The translations under genes were made by a program, and so were the position numbers. DNA of 64,000 bases, from the NCBI RefSeq assembly GCF_007004725.1, contig NZ_ML660167.1:1-64000 (forward strand), read 5' to 3'. Shown here piece by piece: positions 10,483 to 20,123 of the stretch. The notes under the pieces were generated by a model. The model was not told the DNA's origin. It searched no databases and saw nothing but the letters and a program-made list of their open reading frames with translations. How positions within the stretch are numbered: the stretch's first letter is position 1; each line of letters opens with the position of its first letter. Source of the stretch: Aliikangiella coralliicola. GTDB lineage: Bacteria > Pseudomonadota > Gammaproteobacteria > Enterobacterales > Kangiellaceae.

Positions 10483-11601
10483 ATGTCTGAGCGAAAATAT
10501 GGTGTTCTCCTGGTAAATCTGGGAACACCTGCAGAGCCAACGGTGCCGGCTGTCAGGTCATTTCTTAAAGATTTTTTAAGTGACCGACGAGTTGTCGATT
10601 TGCCGCGTATTATCTGGTTGCCAATATTGTACGGCGTTATTCTCACTTTCAGGCCCAAAAAAGTCACCAAAAACTATCAGAAAATCTGGTTTGAAGATGG
10701 CTCTCCACTGATGGTGTACAGTCGTGAGCAACAAGCAGCGCTTCAGATGATATTGGATCAAACTGATAATGCAGCGAACGACGAGATAAATAAAGAGAAT
10801 AATACTTGCGGGATAAAAGTTGAGTTGGGCATGACCTATGGTCAACCATCTATCAAGCAAGCGGTTAACAATCTCGAAACCTGGGGGGCTGATGAAATTA
10901 TCGTGCTTCCACTTTATCCTCAATATTCTTTTACCACGACTGCACCGGTCACCGATCAACTTGAATTAATAACTGCCGAGAGTGGTCGAGAGTTTTCCGT
11001 GGTTTCCGATTATCATGATGAGGTTAATTATATTCAAGCGTTAGCGGAAACGGTTAAAGCGGCTGGTACGTTCAATGTTGATGAAGACAACAATCAGTCA
11101 ATTCAACAAAACAATAGCCAGAAAGAAACTGGTCAAGAACAAGCTGATCATGAACACACAAAACCGTTTGATAAATTAATTTTATCTTTTCATGGGATAC
11201 CGAAAAGGTATGTGGTAAACGGTGATCCCTATCAAGCTCAATGTGAAAAAACAGCGGAAAGATTAGCCGAGGAGCTTGGATTAAAACCGACACAGTGGGA
11301 AATAGCCTATCAATCCAGAGTTGGCAGGGAAGAGTGGTTAACGCCTTACCTGGACCAACGAATGACCCAATTAGCCGATGAAGGCGTACATAATATATTG
11401 GTCATTTGTCCCGGGTTTTCTGTTGATTGTCTGGAGACGCTGGAAGAGATTGCCATGGAAAATAGAGACATCTTTCTTGAAAATGGCGGCCAGCAATTTC
11501 AGTATATCGACGCGTTAAACGCGCAACCAGCTCACATTCAGATGATGAAAAGTCTGGTTAATCAACAAATACAAAAACTGAACACTAAAAAGCCAGCCTG
11601 A
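10483..11601 (+). CDS. hemH: Ferrochelatase
   Basis: HemH inserts Fe2+ into protoporphyrin IX, the last step of heme synthesis. It opens with YGVLLVNLGTP and contains VLPLYPQYSFTTTAP, the catalytic histidine in LSFHGIP (His237) and the acidic residue in SVDCLETLEE (Glu318). At 372 residues it is longer than the roughly 320 of E. coli. The excess is in two polar insertions, at about 92-107 (Asn/Glu-rich) and about 200-230 (Gln/Asn/Glu/His-rich), which probably form surface loops. No iron-sulfur cysteine cluster is visible at the C-terminus. It is probably transcribed with adk. Confidence 0.95.
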   Translation: MSERKYGVLLVNLGTPAEPTVPAVRSFLKDFLSDRRVVDLPRIIWLPILYGVILTFRPKKVTKNYQKIWFEDGSPLMVYSREQQAALQMILDQTDNAANDEINKENNTCGIKVELGMTYGQPSIKQAVNNLETWGADEIIVLPLYPQYSFTTTAPVTDQLELITAESGREFSVVSDYHDEVNYIQALAETVKAAGTFNVDEDNNQSIQQNNSQKETGQEQADHEHTKPFDKLILSFHGIPKRYVVNGDPYQAQCEKTAERLAEELGLKPTQWEIAYQSRVGREEWLTPYLDQRMTQLADEGVHNILVICPGFSVDCLETLEEIAMENRDIFLENGGQQFQYIDALNAQPAHIQMMKSLVNQQIQKLNTKKPA

Positions 11602-11720
11602 CATTCAAATCAATGAAGTGTCTAAAAACGATGAAGTGCTTAAAAAAGATGAACTGTTTAAAGCGCCGTATCAGGCGCTAAGCGAATTTTGTTTGCCACG
11701 GCGTGTAAGCCGGGGCGGGC

Positions 11721-14087
11721 TTAAAACAACAATTCAAAAACCTGATCATAATGACCAACGAAATGAACTTTCAATCCCTTTTGAATGTGCTTTGGAAGTT
11801 TTTCGTATCGTCCCTCAACAGCCTTAGGCAAAATAATGTTGTTGATGCCTTCCCGTTTAGCGGCAATTACCTTTTCTCGGATACCGCCCACAGCCAGCAC
11901 CGAACCGCTCAATGTCAGTTCACCAGTCATGGCAAACTTGGAGCGAACTTTCTTTTTTAACACGAGTGATAAAAGAGCACTGGCCATCGTAATTCCGGCG
12001 CTTGGTCCGTCTTTTGGTGTGGCGCCTTCAGGAACATGTAAATGAACGTATTGTTTATCCAGTGCTTTTTCATCAACCCCATACCTGGCAAGATGTGCAG
12101 CGATGTAGCTGTAAGCGATATCTGCAGACTCCTTCATCACATTACCCAACTGACCTGTCAGTTTAAAGCCGCGTGAGCTGCCATGTATTTTGGCGGCTTC
12201 AATGCTTAAAGTAACACCACCAAGAGAAGTCCAGGCAAGTCCGGTACATATGCCCACGCCCGTAATCAGAGAGTCTCGACTGAACAGTGGCATCCCCAGA
12301 AAATTGGTCAGGTTATTTTTGCTGATACTGATTTTTTTGACGTGTTCGTTGACAATACTAACAGCACATTTGCGAATAATTTTGGCGAGTAACTTATCCA
12401 GATTACGAACCCCGGCCTCGCGGGCGTAACCATCAATAAGCGCTTTTAGTGCGCTATCAGTGAGTTTAATTTTGGATGGCGCGATACCCGAGCGCTGAAT
12501 TTGCTTAGGCCATAAATGTTGTTTCGCGATTTCAATTTTTTCTTCCAGAATATAACCACTCAAGCGGATGACTTCCATACGATCGAGTAACGGGCGAGGT
12601 ATCGTATCCAGCTGATTTGCGGTACAGATAAACAGCACTTTCGAGAGATCGACGCGTGTATCCAGGTAATGATCGAGAAATTGATTATTTTGCTCCGGAT
12701 CTAAAACTTCGAGTAATGCAGAGGAAGGATCACCTTGGTAACTGGAACCAATTTTGTCAATCTCATCAAGCATAATCACTGGATTAGAAGAGCCGGATTC
12801 AATTAAGGCTTGTACAATTTTTCCCGGCATGGCGCCGATATAAGTACGACGATGTCCCTTTATCTCGGCTTCATCACGCATTCCGCCCACAGAAAAACGG
12901 AAGAATTCACGTTTCAACGCAGCGGCGATTGAACGACCCACAGAAGTCTTGCCAACCCCCGGCGGTCCAACTAACAATAAAATCGAGCCAGAAATTTCGC
13001 CTTTTAACGCGCCAAGCGCTAAAAATTCGATAATGCGTTGTTTAACGTCTTTTAATCCTGCGTGTTCTCTGTCTAACGCCAGTTTGGCCGAGCGCAACTT
13101 TAAGTTATCTTCGGTAAATATTCCCCAGGGGAGTTTAGAAAATACTTCCAGGTAGTTTCGCGTGACTGCGTATTCCGGAGAGCCAGATTCGAGAATTGAT
13201 AATTTATTGAACTCTTCGTAAAATTTTTCGCGGGCCAGTTTGGGTAATAATTTATCACTGATATTTTTTTCGAATCTCTCCAGATCAGCGGTTTTGTCGT
13301 CTTTGGCAATGCCAAGTTCTTTTTGAATCGCTTTTAACTGCTCTTTAAGGAAGAAACGTCGTTGATGTTCGCTCAGTGTTTCTTCAACCTGATCATGGAT
13401 GTCTTTTTGTAACCTGGCAACTTCCAGTTCCTTCTTGATTAATACCAGCACTTTTTCCATGCGTCTTTTCAAATGTACCGTTTCCAACACTCTTTGTAAT
13501 TCATTTCGAGTAGCAGTGGTTACGCTGGCTGCAAAGTCAGTCAGTTGCGATGGCTCGTTAGGATCGAAGCGGTTAAGAAAAAACTTGAGCTCTTCACTAT
13601 ACAGCGGGTTTAAAGGAACCATTTCTTTGAGCGTGTTAATAATTGCGATGGCATAAGCCTTCAGTTCGTCGCTTTCTGTATATTCTGGCTCATGGGGGTA
13701 CTCGACCTGGACAATAAAGGGAGGCGTCCTGTCAATCCATTTCTTAATTCTGAACCGCTGTAATCCTTCTGCGATAAATTGAACCTTGCCAGAAGACAAG
13801 ACAGGGTGATGAATTTTAACCAGTGTGCCGACTTTAAAAAATTCTTCAGGTTTAGCGTCTTCGGGTAGCGGATTTTTAACCAAAACCAGGCCGGTAATGT
13901 TTTTATGTTTTTCACTAATGAATTCGATAGTGTCCCGCCAACTTTCTTCATTCATTAAAATGGGTAATGTTTGCGGCGGAAAAAACGGGCGCTCACTAAT
14001 AGGTAAAAGGCAAACTTCGCTGGGTAGATATTTGACGCTTTTTTCGCCATCTCGGATTTTTGTTATTTGTTTGTCGTGGTTTTCCAT
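11721..14087 (-). CDS. lon: ATP-dependent Lon protease
   Basis: Lon is an AAA+ serine protease that degrades misfolded and regulatory proteins in the cytosol. The order is an N-terminal LON substrate domain (about 20-210), a helical linker, the AAA+ module with Walker A GPPGVGKT and Walker B VIMLDEIDK, and the protease domain with PKDGPSAG (catalytic Ser) and REKVIAAKR (catalytic Lys). Length is 788 residues from ATG 14087, like the 784 of E. coli. An in-frame TTG at 14099 would add four residues. It is not next to clpX, the usual place of the main lon, so it may be a second Lon paralog. No sigma-32-like promoter was found upstream. Confidence 0.94.
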   Translation of the reverse strand: MENHDKQITKIRDGEKSVKYLPSEVCLLPISERPFFPPQTLPILMNEESWRDTIEFISEKHKNITGLVLVKNPLPEDAKPEEFFKVGTLVKIHHPVLSSGKVQFIAEGLQRFRIKKWIDRTPPFIVQVEYPHEPEYTESDELKAYAIAIINTLKEMVPLNPLYSEELKFFLNRFDPNEPSQLTDFAASVTTATRNELQRVLETVHLKRRMEKVLVLIKKELEVARLQKDIHDQVEETLSEHQRRFFLKEQLKAIQKELGIAKDDKTADLERFEKNISDKLLPKLAREKFYEEFNKLSILESGSPEYAVTRNYLEVFSKLPWGIFTEDNLKLRSAKLALDREHAGLKDVKQRIIEFLALGALKGEISGSILLLVGPPGVGKTSVGRSIAAALKREFFRFSVGGMRDEAEIKGHRRTYIGAMPGKIVQALIESGSSNPVIMLDEIDKIGSSYQGDPSSALLEVLDPEQNNQFLDHYLDTRVDLSKVLFICTANQLDTIPRPLLDRMEVIRLSGYILEEKIEIAKQHLWPKQIQRSGIAPSKIKLTDSALKALIDGYAREAGVRNLDKLLAKIIRKCAVSIVNEHVKKISISKNNLTNFLGMPLFSRDSLITGVGICTGLAWTSLGGVTLSIEAAKIHGSSRGFKLTGQLGNVMKESADIAYSYIAAHLARYGVDEKALDKQYVHLHVPEGATPKDGPSAGITMASALLSLVLKKKVRSKFAMTGELTLSGSVLAVGGIREKVIAAKREGINNIILPKAVEGRYEKLPKHIQKGLKVHFVGHYDQVFELLF

Positions 14088-14539
14088 ATCAAGACTCAAT
14101 TAGTTTGTTAATTTCCAGATTAACGGCCGATAGTTTTATCCGATTCAGTACGGTTTAGTGCGGGACTGAATTTCAATGATCTTAACATTGTTTCGGAGAT
14201 TGATTTAGCATTGAATCAGATTTGTTTTAGAGTATAGCAACTAAACACAAGTTCGCGCATAATTCTGATTTTGCGATAAAATTTACATCAAGGGTTACTA
14301 GTGTTTATTAAGTATCCTGGTTAGTTTGTAAACTGGTTGACTATTCATCAGATCTTTTGTCATCAGAACCTTTTCGGGGGAGGTTGGATGTATCCTCCAG
14401 GGCAGAAAAAAATATGGTGGTGACGCTTTTGTGGAAATAATTATCTCATATTAAATTTCTAAATTTTAATGCCGATATAAAAGATAAGTAGTATTGAATC
14501 AATAGTTCGCAAGTTAGCTCAAACGAGAAAACGTAACAC
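14088..14539. other. Gene-free divergent region
   Basis: About 450 bases lie between lon and the next plus-strand gene. The stretch is AT-rich and presumably carries both promoters. I see no convincing promoter pair, hairpin or small gene in it. Confidence 0.5.
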
Positions 14540-14947
14540 ATGATTAATATTGGCGATATCAGCAAACCCAGCGTCAGTGAAAGCCCGGTTAAACCGAAGC
14601 GTTCTAAGCAAGGTGTTGCCAAATTGGAGGAGACCACAGCATTGGAGGCTGCCAGTAAAACCACCGTCTTAGAGAAGCGACCTCCAGATGATGGCTATCC
14701 AAAGAAGAAACGTCAAAAACGTGCAATTTCGGATGAAAAAAATAAGCTTTCGGATAGTGAGAAAGACTCTTCATTAGAGGGCGAAGAACCTGTCAGTGGA
14801 GCTGTGTATCATGGTCGCAGCGAGCAAATGGAGACCTTGTCTGAAGAAAATCGAACCCAGCCCAACAAACCCAGCCCTGGCGAACAAAACACTTATGATA
14901 AGCGTGGTCGTAAAACGCCACAAACCCGGGTTGATATTAAAGTGTGA
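14540..14947 (+). CDS. Disordered charged protein, unknown
   Basis: This 135-residue protein has no hydrophobic core. It is rich in Lys, Glu, Ser, Pro and Arg, with basic clusters (KPKRSK, KKKRQKR) and acidic stretches, and is probably intrinsically disordered. The start ATG has GAGAAAA upstream. It opens with M-I-N-I-G, resembling the M-x-I-S/N openings of other disordered proteins in this window (18754, 35799, 36104). I do not recognise the family. The frame is long for chance and codon use looks normal, so it is probably real. Confidence 0.5.
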   Translation: MINIGDISKPSVSESPVKPKRSKQGVAKLEETTALEAASKTTVLEKRPPDDGYPKKKRQKRAISDEKNKLSDSEKDSSLEGEEPVSGAVYHGRSEQMETLSEENRTQPNKPSPGEQNTYDKRGRKTPQTRVDIKV

Positions 14948-15160
14948 TCTTCAATTATTCTGAATTCAAATAAATTTTCATTGATTAAGTAACCTGAGTT
15001 CGGGATAAGTATCATCTCCGGCGTTGTTTCAGACCTGAAACTGAGGCCTGTTATCTACTTGTTTATCGGGCTATAATTGCTTGAAATTCGATTGTTTAAA
15101 ATTAACTCGCCTGACTCAAATTGAAAATAGGTTTGAAGAAAGAGCTCGCATAAAAATACA

Positions 15161-15631
15161 GTGACCAGTCAAGTAGCAAAAATTACTTATAACATCGCGG
15201 CGCTAATGGAGCAGACGCGGTTGGTTGCTGCTGATTATCGCAACACCACAGGACAAGCATTACCTGTGACCGCAGAACTGGCGAGGTTTGATGCGATTGA
15301 TCGCTTAAATCTACAGAAGCTGGATGGAGAGCAGGGGGTTGATGCGGTTGACGCTAATAAGACCCAAGAAAAATATCTGATCAAAGGCAGGGTTATTTTT
15401 AAAGGCGGTAAAGCGCGCCAAAAATTAGGGCAGTTGAGTTTAGAGTCTGGATGGGAATATTTGTTGATGGTAATTTACGATGCGACCTATCAACCGACAC
15501 AAATCTATAAAGTGGATAGAACAATTATCGAAAAAGAACTGGTTAATTCGCCAAAAGATAAACGGGGATCGATGACTGTAGCTAAATACAAAGCGATTGG
15601 CGAGCTTGTCTGGTCGTTAGAATCAGAATGA
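15161..15631 (+). CDS. Nuclease-like (possible PD-(D/E)XK fold, DUF6998-like) protein
   Basis: This is a 156-residue cytosolic protein starting with GTG. The middle reads LPVTAELARFDAID, then GVDAVD and YLIKGR. A glutamate (E39), an acidic pair (D61, D64) and a lysine (K75) on a beta strand are spaced as in PD-(D/E)XK nuclease folds, and the pattern recalls DUF6998. The residue two before the lysine is Leu, not Glu or Gln, so activity may be lost. It ends 22 bases before the YoaA helicase and is likely in the same operon. This assignment is from memory of patterns, not a search. A long spacing to the nearest purine-rich site makes the start uncertain. Confidence 0.55.
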   Translation: MTSQVAKITYNIAALMEQTRLVAADYRNTTGQALPVTAELARFDAIDRLNLQKLDGEQGVDAVDANKTQEKYLIKGRVIFKGGKARQKLGQLSLESGWEYLLMVIYDATYQPTQIYKVDRTIIEKELVNSPKDKRGSMTVAKYKAIGELVWSLESE

Positions 15632-15653
15632 TTGATATTAAACGAGCAAAAAA

Positions 15654-17777
15654 TTGAAGATTAGTGACAAGCAGATCAACGAACTCCTCGGTAATGAAGG
15701 TCCTTTTGCAAAAGTTCGAAAAAACTTCAAAGCCAGATCTGAACAGCAAACGATGTCAGTTGCTGTTAATCAAGCCATTCAGAACCAGGATAATCTCATT
15801 GTAGAGGCAGGGACGGGAGTAGGTAAGACTTTTGCTTATTTGCTACCTGCGCTTTTGTCAGAAAAACAAGTCGTTATTTCAACGGGCACGAAAAATCTTC
15901 AGGATCAGCTGTTCAAGCGTGACTTGCCCACCATAATGAAAGTGTTGCAAATTAGTCCGCTAACAGCATTGCTGAAAGGTCGCAGCAATTATCTTTGCGA
16001 ATATCGCCTGGAGAGCACGCTGGCGTCAGGACGGTTGCCAGACCCAAAAGCAGTGAAACATCTCGGCATGGTTAATCGCTGGCGTGATAAAACATTGAGC
16101 GGTGATCTCTCTGAATTGTCTGCGCTACCCGAAAATTCCCCGGTAATCTCATACGTTACCAGTACTGCTGACAATTGTCTGGGACAAGAATGCCCATTTA
16201 TTGAGAAATGCTTCCTGGCTGCTGCCAGAGAAAAAGCCCGTAAAGCGAAGGTATTAGTGGTTAATCATCATCTGCTACTGGCCGATCTGGTATTAAAAGA
16301 AGATGGATTCGGTGAGCTGCTACCCGATACTGATGTATTTATCGTCGATGAGGCACACCACCTGAGCAGAACCGCTTACCAGTTTTATGGAGATTCAATT
16401 TCCAGTCGCCAAATCGCTGATTTATGTCGAGAGGTTGAATTAGAGTATCGGACCCAGGTCACCGATTGCCGAGATTTAATGCTTGAAGCGCAAAGGTTAA
16501 ATAATGAAGCGAAAGAATTCAGGCTGGCACTGCCGGTATTCGATACTAAAGAAGATTGGAAGCCAGAACCAAGAATTGTCGATGCTGTAAAAAAATTGTC
16601 ATTAAAAATCAATTCACTATATGAAATAGTTAAAGTTAATTCTACAAGAACTAAAACCCTGGAATCTTGTTTTGAACGGCTCATTGGGTTTCGCCATACC
16701 ATTGAGCAGTTTATGGCGCAGACCACAGGAGCAACGTCGGGCCAGCGCGGAGCGAGACGGAGTGAAAATACTTCTGATGATGTGGCCGAATCCACTGCTG
16801 TAAAACCGAGAATCAACTGGTACGAAACCATGAAAAGTGGTTTCAGGCTAAATACCACACCATTGGATGTGGACGAGTTGTTTCAGCAAAGCCGGCAGCG
16901 ATATGCAAATTCCAGCTGGATTATGACTTCGGCAACACTGAGCGTTGACGACAGTTTCGACCATTATGTCCAGTCCTTGGGTTGGGATGACGTTAAAAAC
17001 CTGATTTTACCGTCGTCGTTTGATTACGAAAACCAGTCATTGTTATATGTTCCTCGGGGTTTGCCCTCTATCCGTCAGTCAAACCGGACGCAGGTGATAA
17101 TTGATACCATTTTACCTTTGCTACAACATGCTACCGGACGGGCTTTTGTTTTATTCACTAGTCACAGGGCGCTAAAAGAAGGGGCGGAAGCCTTGCGAGA
17201 AATGGCGTTATTTAATTGTCTTGTGCAAGGAGAAGCGAGTAAAGAAGAGTTGTTAAACCAATTTCACGACCTTGAAAATGCAGTGTTACTCGCTACCGGC
17301 AGCTTTTGGGAGGGCATTGACGTGGCTGGTGATAACCTGATTCTAGTGGTGATTGATAAATTGCCGTTTGCGCCGCCTGATGACCCCATTTTAAACGCCA
17401 AAATACGCCAAAGCCGTCAACAGGGGGGCAATCCGTTTTTTGAGCTACAAATTCCCGAAGCGGTTTTATCTTTGAAACAGGGTTGTGGTCGATTAATCAG
17501 GAGCGTCGAAGACAGAGGGGTTGTTTGCATTTGTGATCCTCGGATTGTGGGCAAGAATTATGGCGAAGTATTTTTAAATAGTCTTCCCGCAATGCGAAGA
17601 ACGCGCGATCAACAATTGGTCACCCAGTTTTTGACTGATATAATTTTGACCTCTGAAAAAGACGAAATTGAAATTAACGAAGCTGAAGATGATAAGTCGG
17701 AGAAAAATACCGCGGCGGAAAAACTGTCTGATGTGGAAGAGCCTGCGCTTGTTGAAAGTTCAGAGTCAGTTAATTGA
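15654..17777 (+). CDS. yoaA: YoaA-type DNA helicase (XPD/DinG family)
   Basis: This is a superfamily-2 iron-sulfur helicase thought to unwind DNA 5' to 3' during repair. Walker A is AGTGVGKT at 52-59, and the DEAH box is at 232-235 (VDEAHH). The four cysteines of the 4Fe-4S cluster are C115, C175, C180 and C186, all present. Motif VI is near the end (QGCGRLIRS). At 707 residues it exceeds E. coli YoaA (636) by a charged, acidic C-terminal tail of about 45 residues. It starts with TTG after GAG. In E. coli yoaA also lies near tsaB (yeaZ), which is the next gene here. Confidence 0.93.
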   Translation: MKISDKQINELLGNEGPFAKVRKNFKARSEQQTMSVAVNQAIQNQDNLIVEAGTGVGKTFAYLLPALLSEKQVVISTGTKNLQDQLFKRDLPTIMKVLQISPLTALLKGRSNYLCEYRLESTLASGRLPDPKAVKHLGMVNRWRDKTLSGDLSELSALPENSPVISYVTSTADNCLGQECPFIEKCFLAAAREKARKAKVLVVNHHLLLADLVLKEDGFGELLPDTDVFIVDEAHHLSRTAYQFYGDSISSRQIADLCREVELEYRTQVTDCRDLMLEAQRLNNEAKEFRLALPVFDTKEDWKPEPRIVDAVKKLSLKINSLYEIVKVNSTRTKTLESCFERLIGFRHTIEQFMAQTTGATSGQRGARRSENTSDDVAESTAVKPRINWYETMKSGFRLNTTPLDVDELFQQSRQRYANSSWIMTSATLSVDDSFDHYVQSLGWDDVKNLILPSSFDYENQSLLYVPRGLPSIRQSNRTQVIIDTILPLLQHATGRAFVLFTSHRALKEGAEALREMALFNCLVQGEASKEELLNQFHDLENAVLLATGSFWEGIDVAGDNLILVVIDKLPFAPPDDPILNAKIRQSRQQGGNPFFELQIPEAVLSLKQGCGRLIRSVEDRGVVCICDPRIVGKNYGEVFLNSLPAMRRTRDQQLVTQFLTDIILTSEKDEIEINEAEDDKSEKNTAAEKLSDVEEPALVESSESVN

Positions 17778-17860
17778 AGAGCTTAAAAGCTCGTGGCTAA
17801 AATTAACGACCATAATTAATATTTCTGATAACCAAACCACCAATAACCAAAATACCGATA

Positions 17861-18598
17861 ATGACAAAAATTCTAGTAATTGATTCGTCCACTGAAGCTT
17901 GTTCCGTCGCTTTGTTAAATGATGGAGAAGTCAGCGAACGATACCAGCTTGCTCCGCGAGAACATGCGAAACTGCTGTTGCCCATGGTTCAATCGTTGCT
18001 CGCAGATGCAGAACTATCGCTCACCCAATTAGATGCTATTGGATGTAATGTTGGTCCCGGCGCCTTTACCGGAATTCGTATCGCTGTGTCAGTGGCTCAA
18101 GGACTAGCCTTCGGTGCCAATTTGCCGGCGATTTCGCTTTCAAGTTTGGCTAACCTGGCTTGCTATGGTCAGGCAGAGTCGGATAAAAAAGCTTGGTTTT
18201 GTGCAATAGATGCTCGTATGAATGAAGTGTATTTTTCGGGCTACAAAGTATCAGATGGCGTGGCGACGATTATCGGTGAGGAAATGGTTATTCCTCCTGA
18301 GTCGATTAACTGGGCTGAATTAAGCGATAAGTTAGCCGCTGATTTCGATGATGTGGGTTTGATCGGCAGTGGTTGGCTGGCCTACGAGAAAACAATGCTA
18401 GCAGCGCCTCTTTGCCGCGAGCAACTCATTGAAGAGCGTTTTCCCAGGGCTTTATACGGGTTAAAACAGGCAGAACAGATTTTTTTAGACTCTCAGAAGT
18501 CTGATTCTCAAGAATCCAGCTCGCAATTGTTAGAGCCAGAGTTTTTACAACCAATTTACTTAAGAAACAATGTCGCGAAAAAGTCGACTAAAAAATGA
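17861..18598 (+). CDS. tsaB: tRNA t6A-modification protein TsaB
   Basis: TsaB partners with TsaD and TsaE in making N6-threonylcarbamoyladenosine at position 37 of ANN-decoding tRNAs. It has the ASKHA opening ILVIDSSTEACSVAL and the diagnostic VGPGAFTGIRI motif, followed by ALSL-like ISLSSLANLA. Length is 245 residues, close to the 231 of E. coli, with a C-terminal Ser/Gln-rich loop. The gene follows yoaA after 83 bases, a conserved pairing. No clear ribosome site is seen before the ATG. Confidence 0.93.
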   Translation: MTKILVIDSSTEACSVALLNDGEVSERYQLAPREHAKLLLPMVQSLLADAELSLTQLDAIGCNVGPGAFTGIRIAVSVAQGLAFGANLPAISLSSLANLACYGQAESDKKAWFCAIDARMNEVYFSGYKVSDGVATIIGEEMVIPPESINWAELSDKLAADFDDVGLIGSGWLAYEKTMLAAPLCREQLIEERFPRALYGLKQAEQIFLDSQKSDSQESSSQLLEPEFLQPIYLRNNVAKKSTKK

Positions 18599-18753
18599 GC
18601 TATAATTAGGCGGCTATGTTAAAAAAGCCTTAGTTGTTTTTATTGATTCAGCTATATAAAAGTTAATGACCAGAATGGACCTGTGTTAAAACAGGTGAAA
18701 ACTTGATGATTAAAACATTAATAATAAATTTGCTTTCAGTTTTGCCTTAGTGA

Positions 18754-19059
18754 ATGAACATTATTAACCCAATAGCAACCAGTTCTCAAGCGTTACCGCA
18801 GAATACAAGGGCGAGAGTTGAGGTGTTACCCGCTTCGGATAATGCCCCAGATCCAACCCAGGTTCGCACCAATACTTCGCTTAGGGTCATCCGGGTCGCG
18901 GAGGAAGGCGTTGAAATCGCAGAATTTGGTGGTAATGGTGCTTCCGGTGGTGGCACAGGCCTGGTGAACGCCTCGCCTTTGCAACAATATGAGTCGAATC
19001 AGCAGTTATTGCAACGGGAACAAATTGCCTCTCAGGTCGGAATTGACTTATTCGCTTAA
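18754..19059 (+). CDS. Small disordered protein, unknown
   Basis: This 101-residue protein has no hydrophobic segment. The opening MNIINPIATSSQ is followed by a Pro/Ala-rich region, a Gly-rich loop (FGGNGASGGGTG) and an amphipathic C-terminal helix rich in Gln, ending VGIDLFA. The ribosome site is poor. Together with the genes at 35799 and 36104 it belongs to a set of small low-complexity proteins with M-x-I-type openings. No function can be assigned. Confidence 0.5.
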   Translation: MNIINPIATSSQALPQNTRARVEVLPASDNAPDPTQVRTNTSLRVIRVAEEGVEIAEFGGNGASGGGTGLVNASPLQQYESNQQLLQREQIASQVGIDLFA

Positions 19060-19136
19060 ACTCAATTTTCCAACTTACTCTAACTTGATAATCTTCTAAC
19101 CAGGCCCTTGGCAATCAACCTCCTATTGAGCCGCTG

Positions 19137-20123
19137 TTATACCGTTGATAGTAAAAAATCGCCCAATCTTCCCAGGCTGCCGTCTCGTCGTTGAAAATTT
19201 GACTCGGCGATTAGTCGGTTATTTTCTCCATAAGGGGTGGAGCGGATTTCAGATAACAATGAAAGGCTATCTATATCGTGTGTTGATAAATGACTTAATA
19301 CTTGATTGCCTCCAGTATCAAAGTGAAGCAGCATCAGGTTTTCGAAAATTCGATCACTTGCGTTAATTTGTCCATTATTATCATCGTCGTATCGACTCAA
19401 TTCCTGAAAACCATCTTTAGCGCCATTTGCGTCGCCAAATAGTTCTGAGCCATCATCAATGACACCATTTTCATTGATATCTAGCGCCAGAAACGCGTTA
19501 CCATTTTGCAAACGATCAATGTTATCAATATTTCCATCGGCATCGAGATCAAATTGAATTTTTTGAGATGGATCGAAATTAAAATCTGAATTGTCCAGAT
19601 TAAGAATAAGTGGATCGGCTTGTTCTGGCTCAAGGGTTTGCGCTGAAGCGCTAAATGAAAAGTGACTTTGCCGCGAAATGGTGACAGATATTTCAGTTCC
19701 TGATAATGGATCGGTCAGCGTGAATTCAAACGTTTCTGAAAAGCTTGTTTCAAAATCAAATGAAAAACCACTCGAATCGCCAGTGTTAAAAAACTCGATG
19801 TCAGCAAAGAAAGATTCCTGTTGTGCATATTCGACAGACAAGGTAAAGCCATCTAAAGCATTCGAAGATGTTTCTTCATTGGCTGGTACGAATTCAGCGT
19901 CATTGGACTCACCCGAATTAACACGAGCAATCGCTGCCATGAGTTGGAAAACGAGGGAATTTTCCCGATGTTGTTTAATCGATTCATTAATATCTGCTGG
20001 TTTTTCATTCGTTGCCTGAGGAACTGGGCTGGAAGTTGGCTGTCTTGGCGGAGAACCTTGACCAGATTTTTCGAATAGAAGGGGAGAATGACCTAATGCC
20101 GAATTTCCAATTGAGAAAACCAT
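19137..20123 (-). CDS. Protein with dockerin-like/EF-hand-like calcium loops
   Basis: This 328-residue protein has AGGAG about 8 bases before its ATG. The N-terminal 75 residues are polar and lack a signal peptide. The middle is a Phe/Ser-rich beta region (about 95-175). From about 195 the pattern changes to DLDADGNIDNIDR, LDINENGVIDDGSELFG and YDDDNNGQINASDRIFE: D-x-D-x-D/N-G loops that probably bind calcium. Such segments occur near the ends of RTX-type secreted proteins. If exported, it would use a route without an N-terminal signal, such as a type I system, but no glycine-rich RTX nonapeptides are present. Function is unknown. Confidence 0.65.
   Translation of the reverse strand: MVFSIGNSALGHSPLLFEKSGQGSPPRQPTSSPVPQATNEKPADINESIKQHRENSLVFQLMAAIARVNSGESNDAEFVPANEETSSNALDGFTLSVEYAQQESFFADIEFFNTGDSSGFSFDFETSFSETFEFTLTDPLSGTEISVTISRQSHFSFSASAQTLEPEQADPLILNLDNSDFNFDPSQKIQFDLDADGNIDNIDRLQNGNAFLALDINENGVIDDGSELFGDANGAKDGFQELSRYDDDNNGQINASDRIFENLMLLHFDTGGNQVLSHLSTHDIDSLSLLSEIRSTPYGENNRLIAESNFQRRDGSLGRLGDFLLSTV

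Noticed and set aside
11662-11679. Terminator between hemH and lon (AGCGCC / GGCGCT hairpin)
   Set aside because: The stem is only six base pairs and is not followed by a proper T-run on either strand.
11618-11827. Small plus-strand gene after hemH
   Set aside because: It runs over the 3' end of lon, has a GTG start without a ribosome site and shows no recognisable sequence.
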